From Sulfurovum sp. UBA12169 (GTDB taxonomy: Bacteria; Campylobacterota; Campylobacteria; Campylobacterales; Sulfurovaceae), in assembly GCA_002742845.1 (NCBI GenBank), contig DLUH01000005.1, forward strand, positions 848,586 to 912,585: DNA of 64,000 nt, given 5' to 3'. Numbering within the stretch: position 1 is the stretch's first letter; each line of letters begins with the position of its first letter. Under the pieces are notes generated by a model. It saw only the letters and a list, made by a program, of their open reading frames with translations. It searched no databases and was not told the origin of the DNA. The position numbers were made by a program, and so were the translations under genes. Below are positions 53,714 through 61,838 of this stretch, piece after piece.

Positions 53714-53965
53714 ATAAACTATCCTTTTGATTACTATAAGGCAGAATTCTATCCAATATTAAAATATCAACATTGACCCATATCAATAAATAGAATTTTT
53801 TGATATCCGCATGTAACGTGATAGATAAAAATAACGATTTGTTTTTTGGGCGATCAAGAAAAAACACCATTGGCATACGCTTGACAGTGTCTGGGCTTTA
53901 TGGTGCAGCATTGCAGTATCCTTAAAAATACTATATACTAAAATGAAAAAAAGGAGATATTAAGA

Positions 53966-54286
53966 GTGGATAAATTTACTGCAAAATCAACCTTTCAAGA
54001 ACGATGTTATGCGCTTTTGACTCAAATTCCCAAAGGCAAAGTAACAACATACAGAGCGATTGCCCATGCGTTGGGATGCAAAGCGTATCGCGCAGTCGGA
54101 CATGCGATGGCGACCAATCCCAATCCTGTTACGGTACCATGTCACAGGGTTATCAGAAGTGACCGAAGAGTGGGTGGCTATGTTGGAGGGGAGGACAAAA
54201 AGATAGCACTGCTCAAAGAGGAAGGCATTCTCATTAGAGAGGAAAAGGTGGAAAATTTCTCTAATGTTTTTTTTGATTTTTCATGA
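53966..54286 (+). CDS. MGMT-family alkylated-DNA repair protein (minimal form)
   Basis: The 106-residue protein contains only the DNA-binding, methyl-accepting domain of O6-alkylguanine-DNA alkyltransferases. It shows IPKGKVTTYRAIAHALG, the arginine-finger region KAYRAVGHAMATNPNP, the acceptor motif VPCHRVIRSDRRVGGY near residue 58 and a terminal KIALLKEEGI. The Cys in PCHR is kept, unlike many alkyltransferase-like proteins where it is Trp. The N-terminal domain of Ogt/Ada is absent. Whether it accepts methyl groups or only flags lesions for excision repair is open. The start is GTG at 53966 after AAGGAG. Confidence 0.88.
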   Translation: MDKFTAKSTFQERCYALLTQIPKGKVTTYRAIAHALGCKAYRAVGHAMATNPNPVTVPCHRVIRSDRRVGGYVGGEDKKIALLKEEGILIREEKVENFSNVFFDFS

Positions 54287-54334
54287 GCTTATGAGGCTGT
54301 TTGCTTTTTTGACGGCAGGAAAAAGGGTGCTTGG

Positions 54335-56170
54335 TCATTCAAGTTCTTGCAGCCTGGTGTCATAGTGTGAAACGATCTCATCATATTTTTCGCTTGTTAC
54401 TTCGAGTTGCTCAAAATGGTTATCTATCTCTTTTTGTGTTTGGGCTATATGTTGTGAATATTCCATAATACCCGAGTTGTCGCCGTGTTCAGATGCTTTT
54501 GCGAGTGCACCGTTTTGTTCTTGAAGGAGTTTTTCAAGTGCCGTGATCTGTGTTTCGCAGAGTTCCATCTTTTTTTTGTAGGGAGCGATTTCTTTGCTTT
54601 TTTCCTGAATGAGTGCCGTTCTAAGTTTTTTGCGCTCTTTTTTATCGAGTTTGGGTCTGGTTTTTTTGGGTTTGGTTTGCCCTTCTTCCTCTTCCCAGCC
54701 AATTTTTTCAAGGAACTCATCATAGCTGCCTTCAAAATACTCGGCTCTTCCTTCATGAAAGACGATCAGGGCATCAGCCAAACGGCGCAGAAGCATCTCT
54801 GAGTGTGTAACCATAATGACTGCCCCGCGAAAAGATTCTACCGCATCACAAAGAGCATCTATGGATTGCATATCGAGGTGGTTTGTAGGCTCATCAAGCA
54901 GCAATAAGTTGGCAGGCGTGGCGATGATCTTGCCCAGCATAACACGGCTTCGCTCACCTCCTGAGAGCACCTCTATCTTTTTTTCGGCTAACTCGCCACT
55001 AAACATCATTGTCCCGCAAATACCTCTTACCTGTGCGATGCCAAGTTTTTTATCTACAGCGCTAATCTCATCAATGATGGTATTTTGAGTGTTGAGCCTT
55101 TCAATGTTGGTCTGTCCGAAGTGTGCCATGGCGGTAGAGGGATGAAGGGTGATCTCTCCTTGCTGTTTAGGAAGTTCGCCTGCAATATAGTTGAGCAAAG
55201 TGGATTTTCCTTTGCCGTTTTTTCCGATAATGGCGAGGCATTTACCGTTTTCCAAAGCAAAGGTAAGATGTGCAAAAAGAGGTACGCTCTGATCGTAGCC
55301 AAAACCCAAATTTTCTGCACGGAGTACGACCTTGGCGGGTGTTTCTTTGTAATTAAAATTGAATGCGAGAGAAGCTTCGTTTTCCAAACTGTCCATCTCT
55401 TCCATTTTTTCCAATGCTTTTACTTTGGATTGCGCCAAGGTAGCTGTAGAGGCTCTTGCTTTATTTCGTGCAATAAAATCCTCAAGTTCTTTGCGTTTTT
55501 TATCCTGGTTGAGCCGGGTTTTTTCATAGGTTTCGTCCTGCATTGCCAAAGTTGCTTCATACTTTTTTGTATCACCCTTGATGATGTGAAGTCCTTTGCG
55601 CTGAATACCCATCGTATGCGTAGTTACACTGTCCATAAACTCACGATCATGCGTGATAAGTATCACTTCTCCGTCAAACTCTCGGATAAATTGTTTAAGC
55701 CAGCGCAGGGACAGAATATCCAAATAGTTGGTCGGTTCATCGAGTAAAAGCATATTGGGTTCTGTGGCAAGAAGTTTAGCAAGATTGATGCGTATCTGAT
55801 AGCCGCCCGAAAAGCTTAAAGGGTTTTTATCTAGATCTTCTGCGCTAAATCCGAGTCCAAAAAGGATTTTTTCTATCTTGTAAAAGTTATACTGTTCTTC
55901 TTCGGGAAGCACTTGTGCGCATTCCTCATGTACGGTAGGCTTAGTAAATTCAAGATGTTGGCGCAGGGTGCCTATGCGGTAATTTTTGGGGATGCTTACC
56001 TCCCCTTCATCATAGCTTTCTTCTCCCAGTATGATCTTGAAAAGTGTGGATTTGCCTGTGCCGTTGCGTCCGATAAGGCCTATTTTTTGACCTTGTGAAA
56101 GCTTGAGGTTGAGGTTGCGAAAAAGAGTTTGCCCGCCAAAGCTTTTGGTGAGATTGGTTAATTGTATCAT
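54335..56170 (-). CDS. ABC-F family ATPase (Uup/YheS-like)
   Basis: The 611-residue soluble protein has two ABC cassettes. The first has Walker A GLIGRNGTGKSTLFK near residue 33, signature LSFSGGYQIRINLAKLL and Walker B MLLLDEPTNYLD. The second has Walker A AIIGKNGKGKSTLLN near residue 315, signature LSGGERSRVMLGK and LLLLDEPTNHLD. The basic P-site tRNA-interaction linker lies between them (about residues 210-275) and a coiled-coil C-terminal domain at about 500-611. ABC-F proteins act on the ribosome; the subfamily is not settled, but the layout fits translation factors rather than drug-resistance forms. It is a single gene, converging on the MGMT-like gene. Confidence 0.92.
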   Translation of the reverse strand: MIQLTNLTKSFGGQTLFRNLNLKLSQGQKIGLIGRNGTGKSTLFKIILGEESYDEGEVSIPKNYRIGTLRQHLEFTKPTVHEECAQVLPEEEQYNFYKIEKILFGLGFSAEDLDKNPLSFSGGYQIRINLAKLLATEPNMLLLDEPTNYLDILSLRWLKQFIREFDGEVILITHDREFMDSVTTHTMGIQRKGLHIIKGDTKKYEATLAMQDETYEKTRLNQDKKRKELEDFIARNKARASTATLAQSKVKALEKMEEMDSLENEASLAFNFNYKETPAKVVLRAENLGFGYDQSVPLFAHLTFALENGKCLAIIGKNGKGKSTLLNYIAGELPKQQGEITLHPSTAMAHFGQTNIERLNTQNTIIDEISAVDKKLGIAQVRGICGTMMFSGELAEKKIEVLSGGERSRVMLGKIIATPANLLLLDEPTNHLDMQSIDALCDAVESFRGAVIMVTHSEMLLRRLADALIVFHEGRAEYFEGSYDEFLEKIGWEEEEGQTKPKKTRPKLDKKERKKLRTALIQEKSKEIAPYKKKMELCETQITALEKLLQEQNGALAKASEHGDNSGIMEYSQHIAQTQKEIDNHFEQLEVTSEKYDEIVSHYDTRLQELE

Positions 56171-56207
56171 GATGTATCCGTTATGGGTAGGAGATTTATG
56201 GCGGAAT

Positions 56208-56239
56208 TATAACAAAAAGTCATTAGACTTTTTGTTATA
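56208..56239. repeat. Perfect 14-bp hairpin between ABC-F and cytochrome b genes
   Basis: TATAACAAAAAGTC (56208-56221) pairs exactly with 56226-56239 around a 4-base loop. On the minus strand it lies downstream of the cytochrome b gene and upstream of the ABC-F start. A factor-independent terminator for the cytochrome b gene is the simplest reading, with the T-rich stem arm in place of a tail. Confidence 0.6.
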
Positions 56240-56254
56240 TGGTTGAAGAGAAGG

Positions 56255-56836
56255 TTATTTTTTGCCGCCGTTGATCATATCGGAGATGATCCCTTTGTCT
56301 TCTTTTTGTTCAGCGATAATCACGCCCAAAAGGTGCAGGGGAACAAAGATAAGCACGCCGTTATACACAAGTTCATGCAGTTCTTTTAACGATTTTACCG
56401 TCTCTTCAATCAATCCAAGTTCTTCATGAAAAACCATTAGCAAACCGCTAATGCTCATAAATGCAATGATCGCATAAAATAGCAGATAGCCTATTTTTAC
56501 CATTTTGTAGTGAAGGGTTTGCTCTTTGAAATTTATATAATTTTCTTTGCCGCTTTGGGTAAAGAAAAGCAGTATCCTCCATACTGCTAAAGCAGCCAGA
56601 GCGTATCCCAATATAATATGCCACTCCCACATCGGTGCGCGGATAGCTTTGGCAAGAACCGTTGCCTGCTCGCTTGTGATATCAATATTAATTTCGGAAA
56701 GTTTTTGCACAAGCAGTTCACTGTTGGTGCGCCAACTTAAAAAAGTTTTTCGTAAAAATACAGTCCCTAATAATCCTAAGATAACAAAAGCGTTTATCCA
56801 ATGCCATACTCTAAAATTTATACTCCATTTTTTCAT
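56255..56836 (-). CDS. Dihaem cytochrome b561-type membrane protein
   Basis: The 193-residue protein has four hydrophobic helices with His residues placed to bind two b haems: VWHWINAFVILG near residue 11, PMWEWHIILGYALAAL near residue 70, and SLKELHELVYNG plus FVPLHLLGVI in the last helix. This is the layout of bacterial cytochrome b561 and hydrogenase-type b subunits that pass electrons between periplasmic partners and quinone. No partner enzyme gene adjoins it. I choose the ATG at 56836, directly preceded by GGAGAGTGTC; a frame start 29 codons upstream has no SD. Confidence 0.85.
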   Translation of the reverse strand: MKKWSINFRVWHWINAFVILGLLGTVFLRKTFLSWRTNSELLVQKLSEINIDITSEQATVLAKAIRAPMWEWHIILGYALAALAVWRILLFFTQSGKENYINFKEQTLHYKMVKIGYLLFYAIIAFMSISGLLMVFHEELGLIEETVKSLKELHELVYNGVLIFVPLHLLGVIIAEQKEDKGIISDMINGGKK

Positions 56837-56927
56837 GACACTCTCCTTTTTGTTGAGTATAACACAATAAAAAAAAGAATCAACAGCGTTTTTGGCATTA
56901 AACAGAGGTTTTTTTAAAAACATGTTT

Positions 56928-56933
56928 TATAAT
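56928..56933 (+). promoter_or_regulatory. -10 box upstream of pepD
   Basis: A TATAAT lies 20 bases before the ATG at 56954 and overlaps the region just before a possible ATG at 56936. Its position makes the 56936 start unlikely, as transcription would begin at or after it. Confidence 0.45.
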
Positions 56934-56953
56934 GCATGCAAAAAAGAGAAAAT

Positions 56954-58231
56954 ATGTCAAAGATCATTGAGCACTTTCAGGCCCTCACTCAAATTCCCCA
57001 TTGCAGCAAAGTAGCCGAAAGACTACTTGATTATCTGATTGAATTTGCTAAAAGCAGAGGTTACGCCGCAGAGGTGGATCAGGCTAAAAATATTTTTATA
57101 ACCAAAGGCAAACCAAGCGTGTGTCTTCAGGCGCATTATGACATGGTCTGTATGGGCAAGGCGCCCCTGATAGAAACCTATACGCAAGAGGGTTGGATGA
57201 AGGCCAAAGAGGCTTCCTTGGGCGCAGATAACGGCATAGGGATTGCGATGATGATGGCGCTGATGGACAAGACTGAGGAGCTGGAGTTTTTGATTACTTC
57301 GGATGAGGAAGTGGGATTGATCGGTGCAAATGCGGTGACATTTGATTTGCAAAGTAAATATATGCTCAATCTCGACAGTGAAGATGAGGCGGAGGTATAT
57401 ATAGGGTGTGCAGGCGGAGCAGATATCGTAGCAAGCAAAAAAGATAGATATATAGAAGGGAAAGGGCAATGCTATGAGGTGGCTGTCAGAGGGCTTCCGG
57501 GAGGGCATTCCGGCGTAGATATCGACAAAGGTATTTCTTCGGCGATCAAAGTGCTTGCCGAGTATCTTAATGGACATCAAGTGACCCAGCTCGCGTCACT
57601 TGATGCCGGTGAGCGCCGCAATTCTATTCCCGCCAATGCCGCGGCAATCGTCTATTCGCAGGCACCCCTTCATGGCTCACCGATGGTGCAGGTAAAGCAA
57701 TTGAACCAAAAACCAAAGATTCTTAAAGAGGGAGAAAAAGTATTGGCAATGATGGATGCTTTCAAGCAAGGGGTGCATGCGCAAAATATAGAACTGGGCA
57801 TTCCTGATACAAGCATCAATCTTGCTATTATGAAAACAGATGGCAAAGGGAGCCTTGTCGTTGAAACCAGTGCACGAGCAATGAGCGCTAAGGGATTGGA
57901 AAAGCTTTCCAAAGAAACTGTTGCTTTTTTTAAATCTTACGGTTTTGATGTGGTACTTGAAGATAAATATCCTGCATGGAAACCGGATGTCAATGATTTT
58001 ACAAATCTCGTCAGCGAGGAGATGGCGAAAGTGTTTGGTGACTCCAAACTCAAAGCGATTCATGCAGGCTTGGAATGCGGGGTTATCGCCGAAAAATACC
58101 CCCATATGAAATTCGCCTCCATCGGACCGACGATCCGATATCCCCATTCAACCAGAGAAATGGTGAATCTAAAGTCCGTAGAGCGAACTTTTGAGGTATT
58201 GTTGGGGATTGTAGAAAGAACTAGACTTTGA
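56954..58231 (+). CDS. pepD: Aminoacyl-histidine dipeptidase (PepD-like, M20 family)
   Basis: This cytosolic zinc dipeptidase would cleave Xaa-His and related dipeptides. The 425-residue protein shows the M20 metal motifs: QAHYDMVCM near residue 60, SLGADNGIGIAMMMALMD near residue 93, the catalytic Glu pair in TSDEEVGLIGA near residue 115, LDSEDEAEVYIGCAGG, and RGLPGGHSGVDIDKG near residue 185. The C-terminal metal His lies in FASIGPTIRYPHSTRE. It is shorter than E. coli PepD (485). The stop lies within the 3' end of the convergent nth gene (11-base overlap). Confidence 0.9.
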   Translation: MSKIIEHFQALTQIPHCSKVAERLLDYLIEFAKSRGYAAEVDQAKNIFITKGKPSVCLQAHYDMVCMGKAPLIETYTQEGWMKAKEASLGADNGIGIAMMMALMDKTEELEFLITSDEEVGLIGANAVTFDLQSKYMLNLDSEDEAEVYIGCAGGADIVASKKDRYIEGKGQCYEVAVRGLPGGHSGVDIDKGISSAIKVLAEYLNGHQVTQLASLDAGERRNSIPANAAAIVYSQAPLHGSPMVQVKQLNQKPKILKEGEKVLAMMDAFKQGVHAQNIELGIPDTSINLAIMKTDGKGSLVVETSARAMSAKGLEKLSKETVAFFKSYGFDVVLEDKYPAWKPDVNDFTNLVSEEMAKVFGDSKLKAIHAGLECGVIAEKYPHMKFASIGPTIRYPHSTREMVNLKSVERTFEVLLGIVERTRL

Positions 58232-58871
58232 AGGTTTCTTTGCTTTTGCAGTAGGGCAGCATAAAACACATTTCACATTCAGGCTTGAGCGCTTTGCATC
58301 GGTAGCGCCCAAAAAGCACCATCGCCTGATGAAGCCGATGAAGGTCGGTTTTAAAAATTTTACTTAAATCTTCTTCTGTTTTCAGTGCCGTTTTTGCTTG
58401 GCTTAAACCTAGGCGATGCGCTACACGAAATACATGGGTGTCTACTGCCATAAGATTTGCGCCGGCATACTCTATCATGACGACATTGGCTGTTTTTTGG
58501 CCTACGCCCGCAAGCTTGACCAGCTCTTTTTGCTCCAGAGGTATTTCCCCATTGTAGTTTTCTACGATGCTTTGCGCCATTTTGATGAGATTGGCGGCTT
58601 TGTTGTTGAAAAAGGAGCAGGTATTGATATGGGACTTTACTTTTTCAAGGTCTGCATTTGCTAAGCTGGAAGGATCGGGATAGGTTTCAAAAAAAGCCGG
58701 AGTAATCATATTGACGCGTTTATCGGTGCATTGGGCCGAAAGCATTACGCAAACAAGCAGCTCATAAAGGTTTCGGTAGTGTAGTTCTGTAACGCTGTTT
58801 GGGTAGTATTCCAAAAAAAGAGCCTTTATTTCTTCCGCCTCTTTTTTAGTCGCTTTTTTTATTTTTGCCAT
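58221..58871 (-). CDS. nth: Endonuclease III
   Basis: Nth removes oxidised pyrimidines from DNA and nicks the abasic site. The 216-residue protein has the helix-hairpin-helix motif KLAGVGQKTANVV near residue 118, with the catalytic Lys in GQKTAN. The catalytic Asp is in MAVDTHVFRVAHRLGL near residue 140. The C-terminal Fe-S loop has Cys-x6-Cys-x2-Cys-x5-Cys (CKALKPECEMCFMLPYC). The length is normal. Its 3' end overlaps pepD on the opposite strand by 11 bases, and it is divergent from the PEB4-type gene. Confidence 0.96.
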   Translation of the reverse strand: MAKIKKATKKEAEEIKALFLEYYPNSVTELHYRNLYELLVCVMLSAQCTDKRVNMITPAFFETYPDPSSLANADLEKVKSHINTCSFFNNKAANLIKMAQSIVENYNGEIPLEQKELVKLAGVGQKTANVVMIEYAGANLMAVDTHVFRVAHRLGLSQAKTALKTEEDLSKIFKTDLHRLHQAMVLFGRYRCKALKPECEMCFMLPYCKSKETFKV

Positions 58872-59016
58872 TTTTAAAGATATTGCCTTTGAGTAATAAG
58901 ATGATGTTTGTACGGTAAGATAATATCAAAAACAGATTAAGAATGCTGCCTGTTAAGCATTGATTTACCCAATAGGGTTATACTTCTTCTAAAAATAAAT
59001 AAGTAAGGATTAAATT

Positions 59017-59862
59017 ATGTTAAAATTTGCCAAAACCTCATTGGTTGCTATAGCGATTACTGCCACTTCTCTTGCCGCTTCAGATATTCTTGTTACTGTC
59101 AACGGTAAGAACATTACAAAGCAAGACGCCGAAGTATTTGTAAGTGCGACTGCGCCTAATGCACATTTTTCGCAATTGAGCAAATCACAGCAAGATATGA
59201 TTAAAGAAAGATTGATTGAAAAGGTACTTTTTATGCAGCTTGCACAAGAAGAGGGGATCGATAAAAAACCGGAATTCGCAATGAACATGGAAAAAATAAA
59301 AGAAGAACTTCTTGTCAATATGTGGATGAAAGCACAAATGGATAATGCGGTAGTGAGCGACAGCGAGGCAAAAGAATTTTATGACAAAAATACAGAGAAA
59401 TTCATACAAGAAGATTCTGCCCATGCAAGACATATATTGCTTAAAACAGAAAAAGAAGCGCAAGACATTATCAATGAGATGAAAAATTTAAAAGATGATG
59501 CGCTTAAAGCAAAATTTATTGAATTGGCCAAAACGAAATCCGCAGATCCCGCAGGCTCTAACGGAGGCGATCTGGGAACCTTTACAAAAGAGCAGATGGT
59601 GCCTGAATTTTCCAAAGCAGTTTGGGAACTGGAAGCAGGAAAAATGACGATGCAGCCGGTCAAAACACAATTTGGATATCATATTATCTATCTTGAGGAA
59701 AAATCAGATGCAAAACCTATGTCATATGAAGAGGTTAAGGACAAAATTATTGCATCATTAAAGCAGCAACAGTTTAACAACAAGATCACAGAAGTAGTAA
59801 AAGAATTAAAAGGCAAGGCGAAGATTGTTGATTTGTCAAACGAAAGCAATACAACAAAATAA
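59017..59862 (+). CDS. Periplasmic parvulin-type peptidyl-prolyl isomerase (PEB4/Cbf2-like)
   Basis: The 281-residue exported chaperone has a signal peptide (KFAKTSLVAIAITATSLAA) and a SurA-like N-terminal helical domain (SDILVTVNGKNITKQDAEVF). The parvulin domain has AHARHILLKTEKEA near residue 134, ADPAGSNGGDLGTF near residue 177 and TQFGYHIIYLEEK near residue 226. It closes with a helix that swaps back to the N-terminal domain. It matches the Campylobacter PEB4/Cbf2 antigen, which helps outer-membrane proteins fold. As in Campylobacter it lies upstream of class II aldolase, here with one extra related gene between them. Confidence 0.9.
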   Translation: MLKFAKTSLVAIAITATSLAASDILVTVNGKNITKQDAEVFVSATAPNAHFSQLSKSQQDMIKERLIEKVLFMQLAQEEGIDKKPEFAMNMEKIKEELLVNMWMKAQMDNAVVSDSEAKEFYDKNTEKFIQEDSAHARHILLKTEKEAQDIINEMKNLKDDALKAKFIELAKTKSADPAGSNGGDLGTFTKEQMVPEFSKAVWELEAGKMTMQPVKTQFGYHIIYLEEKSDAKPMSYEEVKDKIIASLKQQQFNNKITEVVKELKGKAKIVDLSNESNTTK

Positions 59863-59925
59863 TGGTTAATCAATTATTTATCATTATTGGATAGAATTCC
59901 ACAATTAATTAATCAAGGATTTTGA

Positions 59926-60408
59926 ATGAAAAAACTTTTGACAACAGCGGGATTGGTTTTGATGCTTAGTGCCACTGCGGTGTCCGCAAAAGATGCGGGC
60001 TCAGTAAACGGTATGGCTATCACTGAAGATGAGGCAAATAAAGCTCTCAAGGTGCTTACCCAGGGCAAAATGACATGGGATAAGCTGCCAAAAGAAGGCA
60101 GAAACCAATTGATTCAGATGATGGCGCCAAGCAAATTGGTTGCAGCGGCATCAAAAAAAGAATTGACAGCCAAAGAGCAAGAAGCAGCACTTTCAGGTTT
60201 TTGGATGCAAAAAAAGATGGCTAAGGTGAATGTGTCTGACCAAGAGGCAAAACAAGCATACGATAAAATGGTTAAAGCAGCCAAAGCAGCAAAAACCAAA
60301 GAAAAGATACCTGCATTTGATGGCGTTAAAAATAACATCAAAATGCAGCTTAAACAAGAAAAAGTTGTAACGCAACTTATGAAAAACGCAAAAATTAAAG
60401 TAAACTAA
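59926..60408 (+). CDS. SurA-N-like exported protein lacking the parvulin domain
   Basis: The 160-residue protein has a signal peptide (KKLLTTAGLVLMLSATAVSA) and then a segment SVNGMAITEDEANKALKVL that mirrors the VNGKNITKQDAEVF start of the neighbouring isomerase. Helices and a C-terminal VKNNIKMQLKQEKVVTQLM resembling the swapped C-terminal helix of PEB4/SurA follow. The parvulin domain is missing between these parts. It therefore looks like a chaperone-only relative, probably a paralogue of the upstream gene. It begins 63 bases after that gene and 21 bases before the fba start, so the three are likely co-transcribed. Its role is inferred only. Confidence 0.75.
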   Translation: MKKLLTTAGLVLMLSATAVSAKDAGSVNGMAITEDEANKALKVLTQGKMTWDKLPKEGRNQLIQMMAPSKLVAAASKKELTAKEQEAALSGFWMQKKMAKVNVSDQEAKQAYDKMVKAAKAAKTKEKIPAFDGVKNNIKMQLKQEKVVTQLMKNAKIKVN

Positions 60409-60429
60409 TCAAGCAGAAGGACATTGTCA

Positions 60430-61503
60430 ATGGCTACAAAAGTACTAGAGGTAGTTGAGGCGGGCGTTGTCTCGGGAGATCATCTTCAAAAGATGCTTAA
60501 AGTAGCCAAAGAAGAAGGGTTTGCTCTTCCTGCAGTGAATGTGGTAAGCACCTCTTCAATCAATGCGGTACTTGAAGCGGCAAAGAAAGTCAAATCTCCG
60601 GTTGTGATACAGTTTTCACATGGAGGGGCAGCTTTTTATGCAGGCCAAGGTTTACCTTCGGAGGAAGGGGCTGTCTTGGGAGCGATTTCCGGAGCTATGC
60701 ATGTGCACACCGTTGCAAAAGCGTACGGCGTACCCGTGGTGCTTCATACGGACCATGCAGCCAGAAAACTGCTTCCATGGATTGATGCCCTTCTTGATGC
60801 AAGTGAAGCTTATTTCAAAGTGCACGGTATACCGCTATTTTCTTCCCATATGCTTGATCTCTCGGAAGAGCCTATTGAAGAAAATATTGCTACATGCAAA
60901 GCTTATCTCGAAAGAATGAGCAAGATAGGCATGACGCTTGAAATTGAGCTTGGCGTTACCGGAGGCGAAGAAGACGGAGTAGACAATAGCGACGTAGACA
61001 ATGCGCTGCTCTATACTCAGCCGCAAGAAGTAGCCTATGCCTATGAAGAGTTGAGTAAAATTTCAGATAAATTTACTATCGCAGCTTCGTTTGGCAATGT
61101 CCATGGTGTCTATAAGCCCGGCAATGTAGTGCTTAAGCCTTCAATTCTCAAAAATTCACAAGTATTTATACAAGAGAAATTTAAGACTGAGCAAAAACCG
61201 ATCAATTTTGTATTTCATGGAGGCTCCGGATCTGAACTGTCAGACATTCGTGAAGCTATTGTTTACGGTGTAATTAAAATGAATATAGACACCGATACAC
61301 AATGGGCATTTTGGGATGGCGTAAGGGGATATGTAAAATATTATTATGATTATCTCCAGGGGCAAATTGGCAATCCTGAAGGGGATGATAAGCCAAACAA
61401 AAAATACTACGATCCAAGAAAGTGGGTAAGAGCCGGCGAAGAATCAATGGTGAAAAGGTTAGAGCAGGCATTTGAAGATCTTAATTGTATGAATAGAAAT
61501 TAA
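60430..61503 (+). CDS. fbaA: Class II fructose-bisphosphate aldolase
   Basis: This zinc enzyme interconverts fructose 1,6-bisphosphate with dihydroxyacetone phosphate and glyceraldehyde 3-phosphate, serving gluconeogenesis in organisms of this kind. The 357-residue length fits type A. Visible motifs are the FALPAVNVVSTSSINAVLEA-type opening, the zinc/catalytic VVLHTDHAARKLLPWID near residue 102, LEIELGVTGGEEDGVDN near residue 175, the zinc His in FGNVHGVYKPGNV near 222, NFVFHGGSGSE near 260 and MNIDTDTQ near 284. I choose ATG 60430, 9 bases after AAGGA; the TTG at 60424 is too near the SD. Confidence 0.96.
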   Translation: MATKVLEVVEAGVVSGDHLQKMLKVAKEEGFALPAVNVVSTSSINAVLEAAKKVKSPVVIQFSHGGAAFYAGQGLPSEEGAVLGAISGAMHVHTVAKAYGVPVVLHTDHAARKLLPWIDALLDASEAYFKVHGIPLFSSHMLDLSEEPIEENIATCKAYLERMSKIGMTLEIELGVTGGEEDGVDNSDVDNALLYTQPQEVAYAYEELSKISDKFTIAASFGNVHGVYKPGNVVLKPSILKNSQVFIQEKFKTEQKPINFVFHGGSGSELSDIREAIVYGVIKMNIDTDTQWAFWDGVRGYVKYYYDYLQGQIGNPEGDDKPNKKYYDPRKWVRAGEESMVKRLEQAFEDLNCMNRN

Positions 61504-61504
61504 T

Positions 61505-61533
61505 CCTAACTCCGATACGGGTATCGGATTAGG
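61505..61533 (+). terminator. Strong hairpin after fbaA
   Basis: CCTAA-C-TCCGATAC, GG loop, GTATCGGA-TTAGG forms a 13-bp stem with one bulged C, one base after the stop codon. A mixed T-rich stretch follows rather than a pure T-run. Confidence 0.65.
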
Positions 61534-61838
61534 CAGTACTCTTTATCTTAAAAATACAATCTTTACATTTTCTTTTTTAAAAAAAACAAATTTTCTTCCG
61601 GATAGATCTTCTTTTATAAATAATAACTTTTAAACAATGACGCTGTATTTATCAAACTTCATAAAGATATCTATAAAATTTGGTTAAAATTATGACAACA
61701 TGCAAAGACCTCCCCATGATGGCACGTTTTGTTGATTTTCAGATTTTTACAAAGACTATTTGGTAAATATTAAAAAACGGGAATTTATGGAGCGGGTATA
61801 TTATTTTAAAGATGCAAAAGAAAACAAAAGGATAATAA
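61534..61838. other. Non-coding, AT-rich leader region before hisD
   Basis: After the fbaA hairpin this 305-base stretch holds no recognisable gene. It is AT-rich with several A- and T-runs. A 24-codon frame (61787-61861) overlaps the hisD start but has no His codons, so it is not a classical his leader peptide. I could not fix a promoter: TTAAAATTAT near 61684 is the best -10-like sequence. No RNA gene was recognised. Confidence 0.5.

Noticed and set aside
55085..55747. 220-codon frame antisense to the ABC-F gene
   Set aside because: It is Phe/Cys-rich, as expected from the reverse of a charged coding region, and has no promoter or SD.
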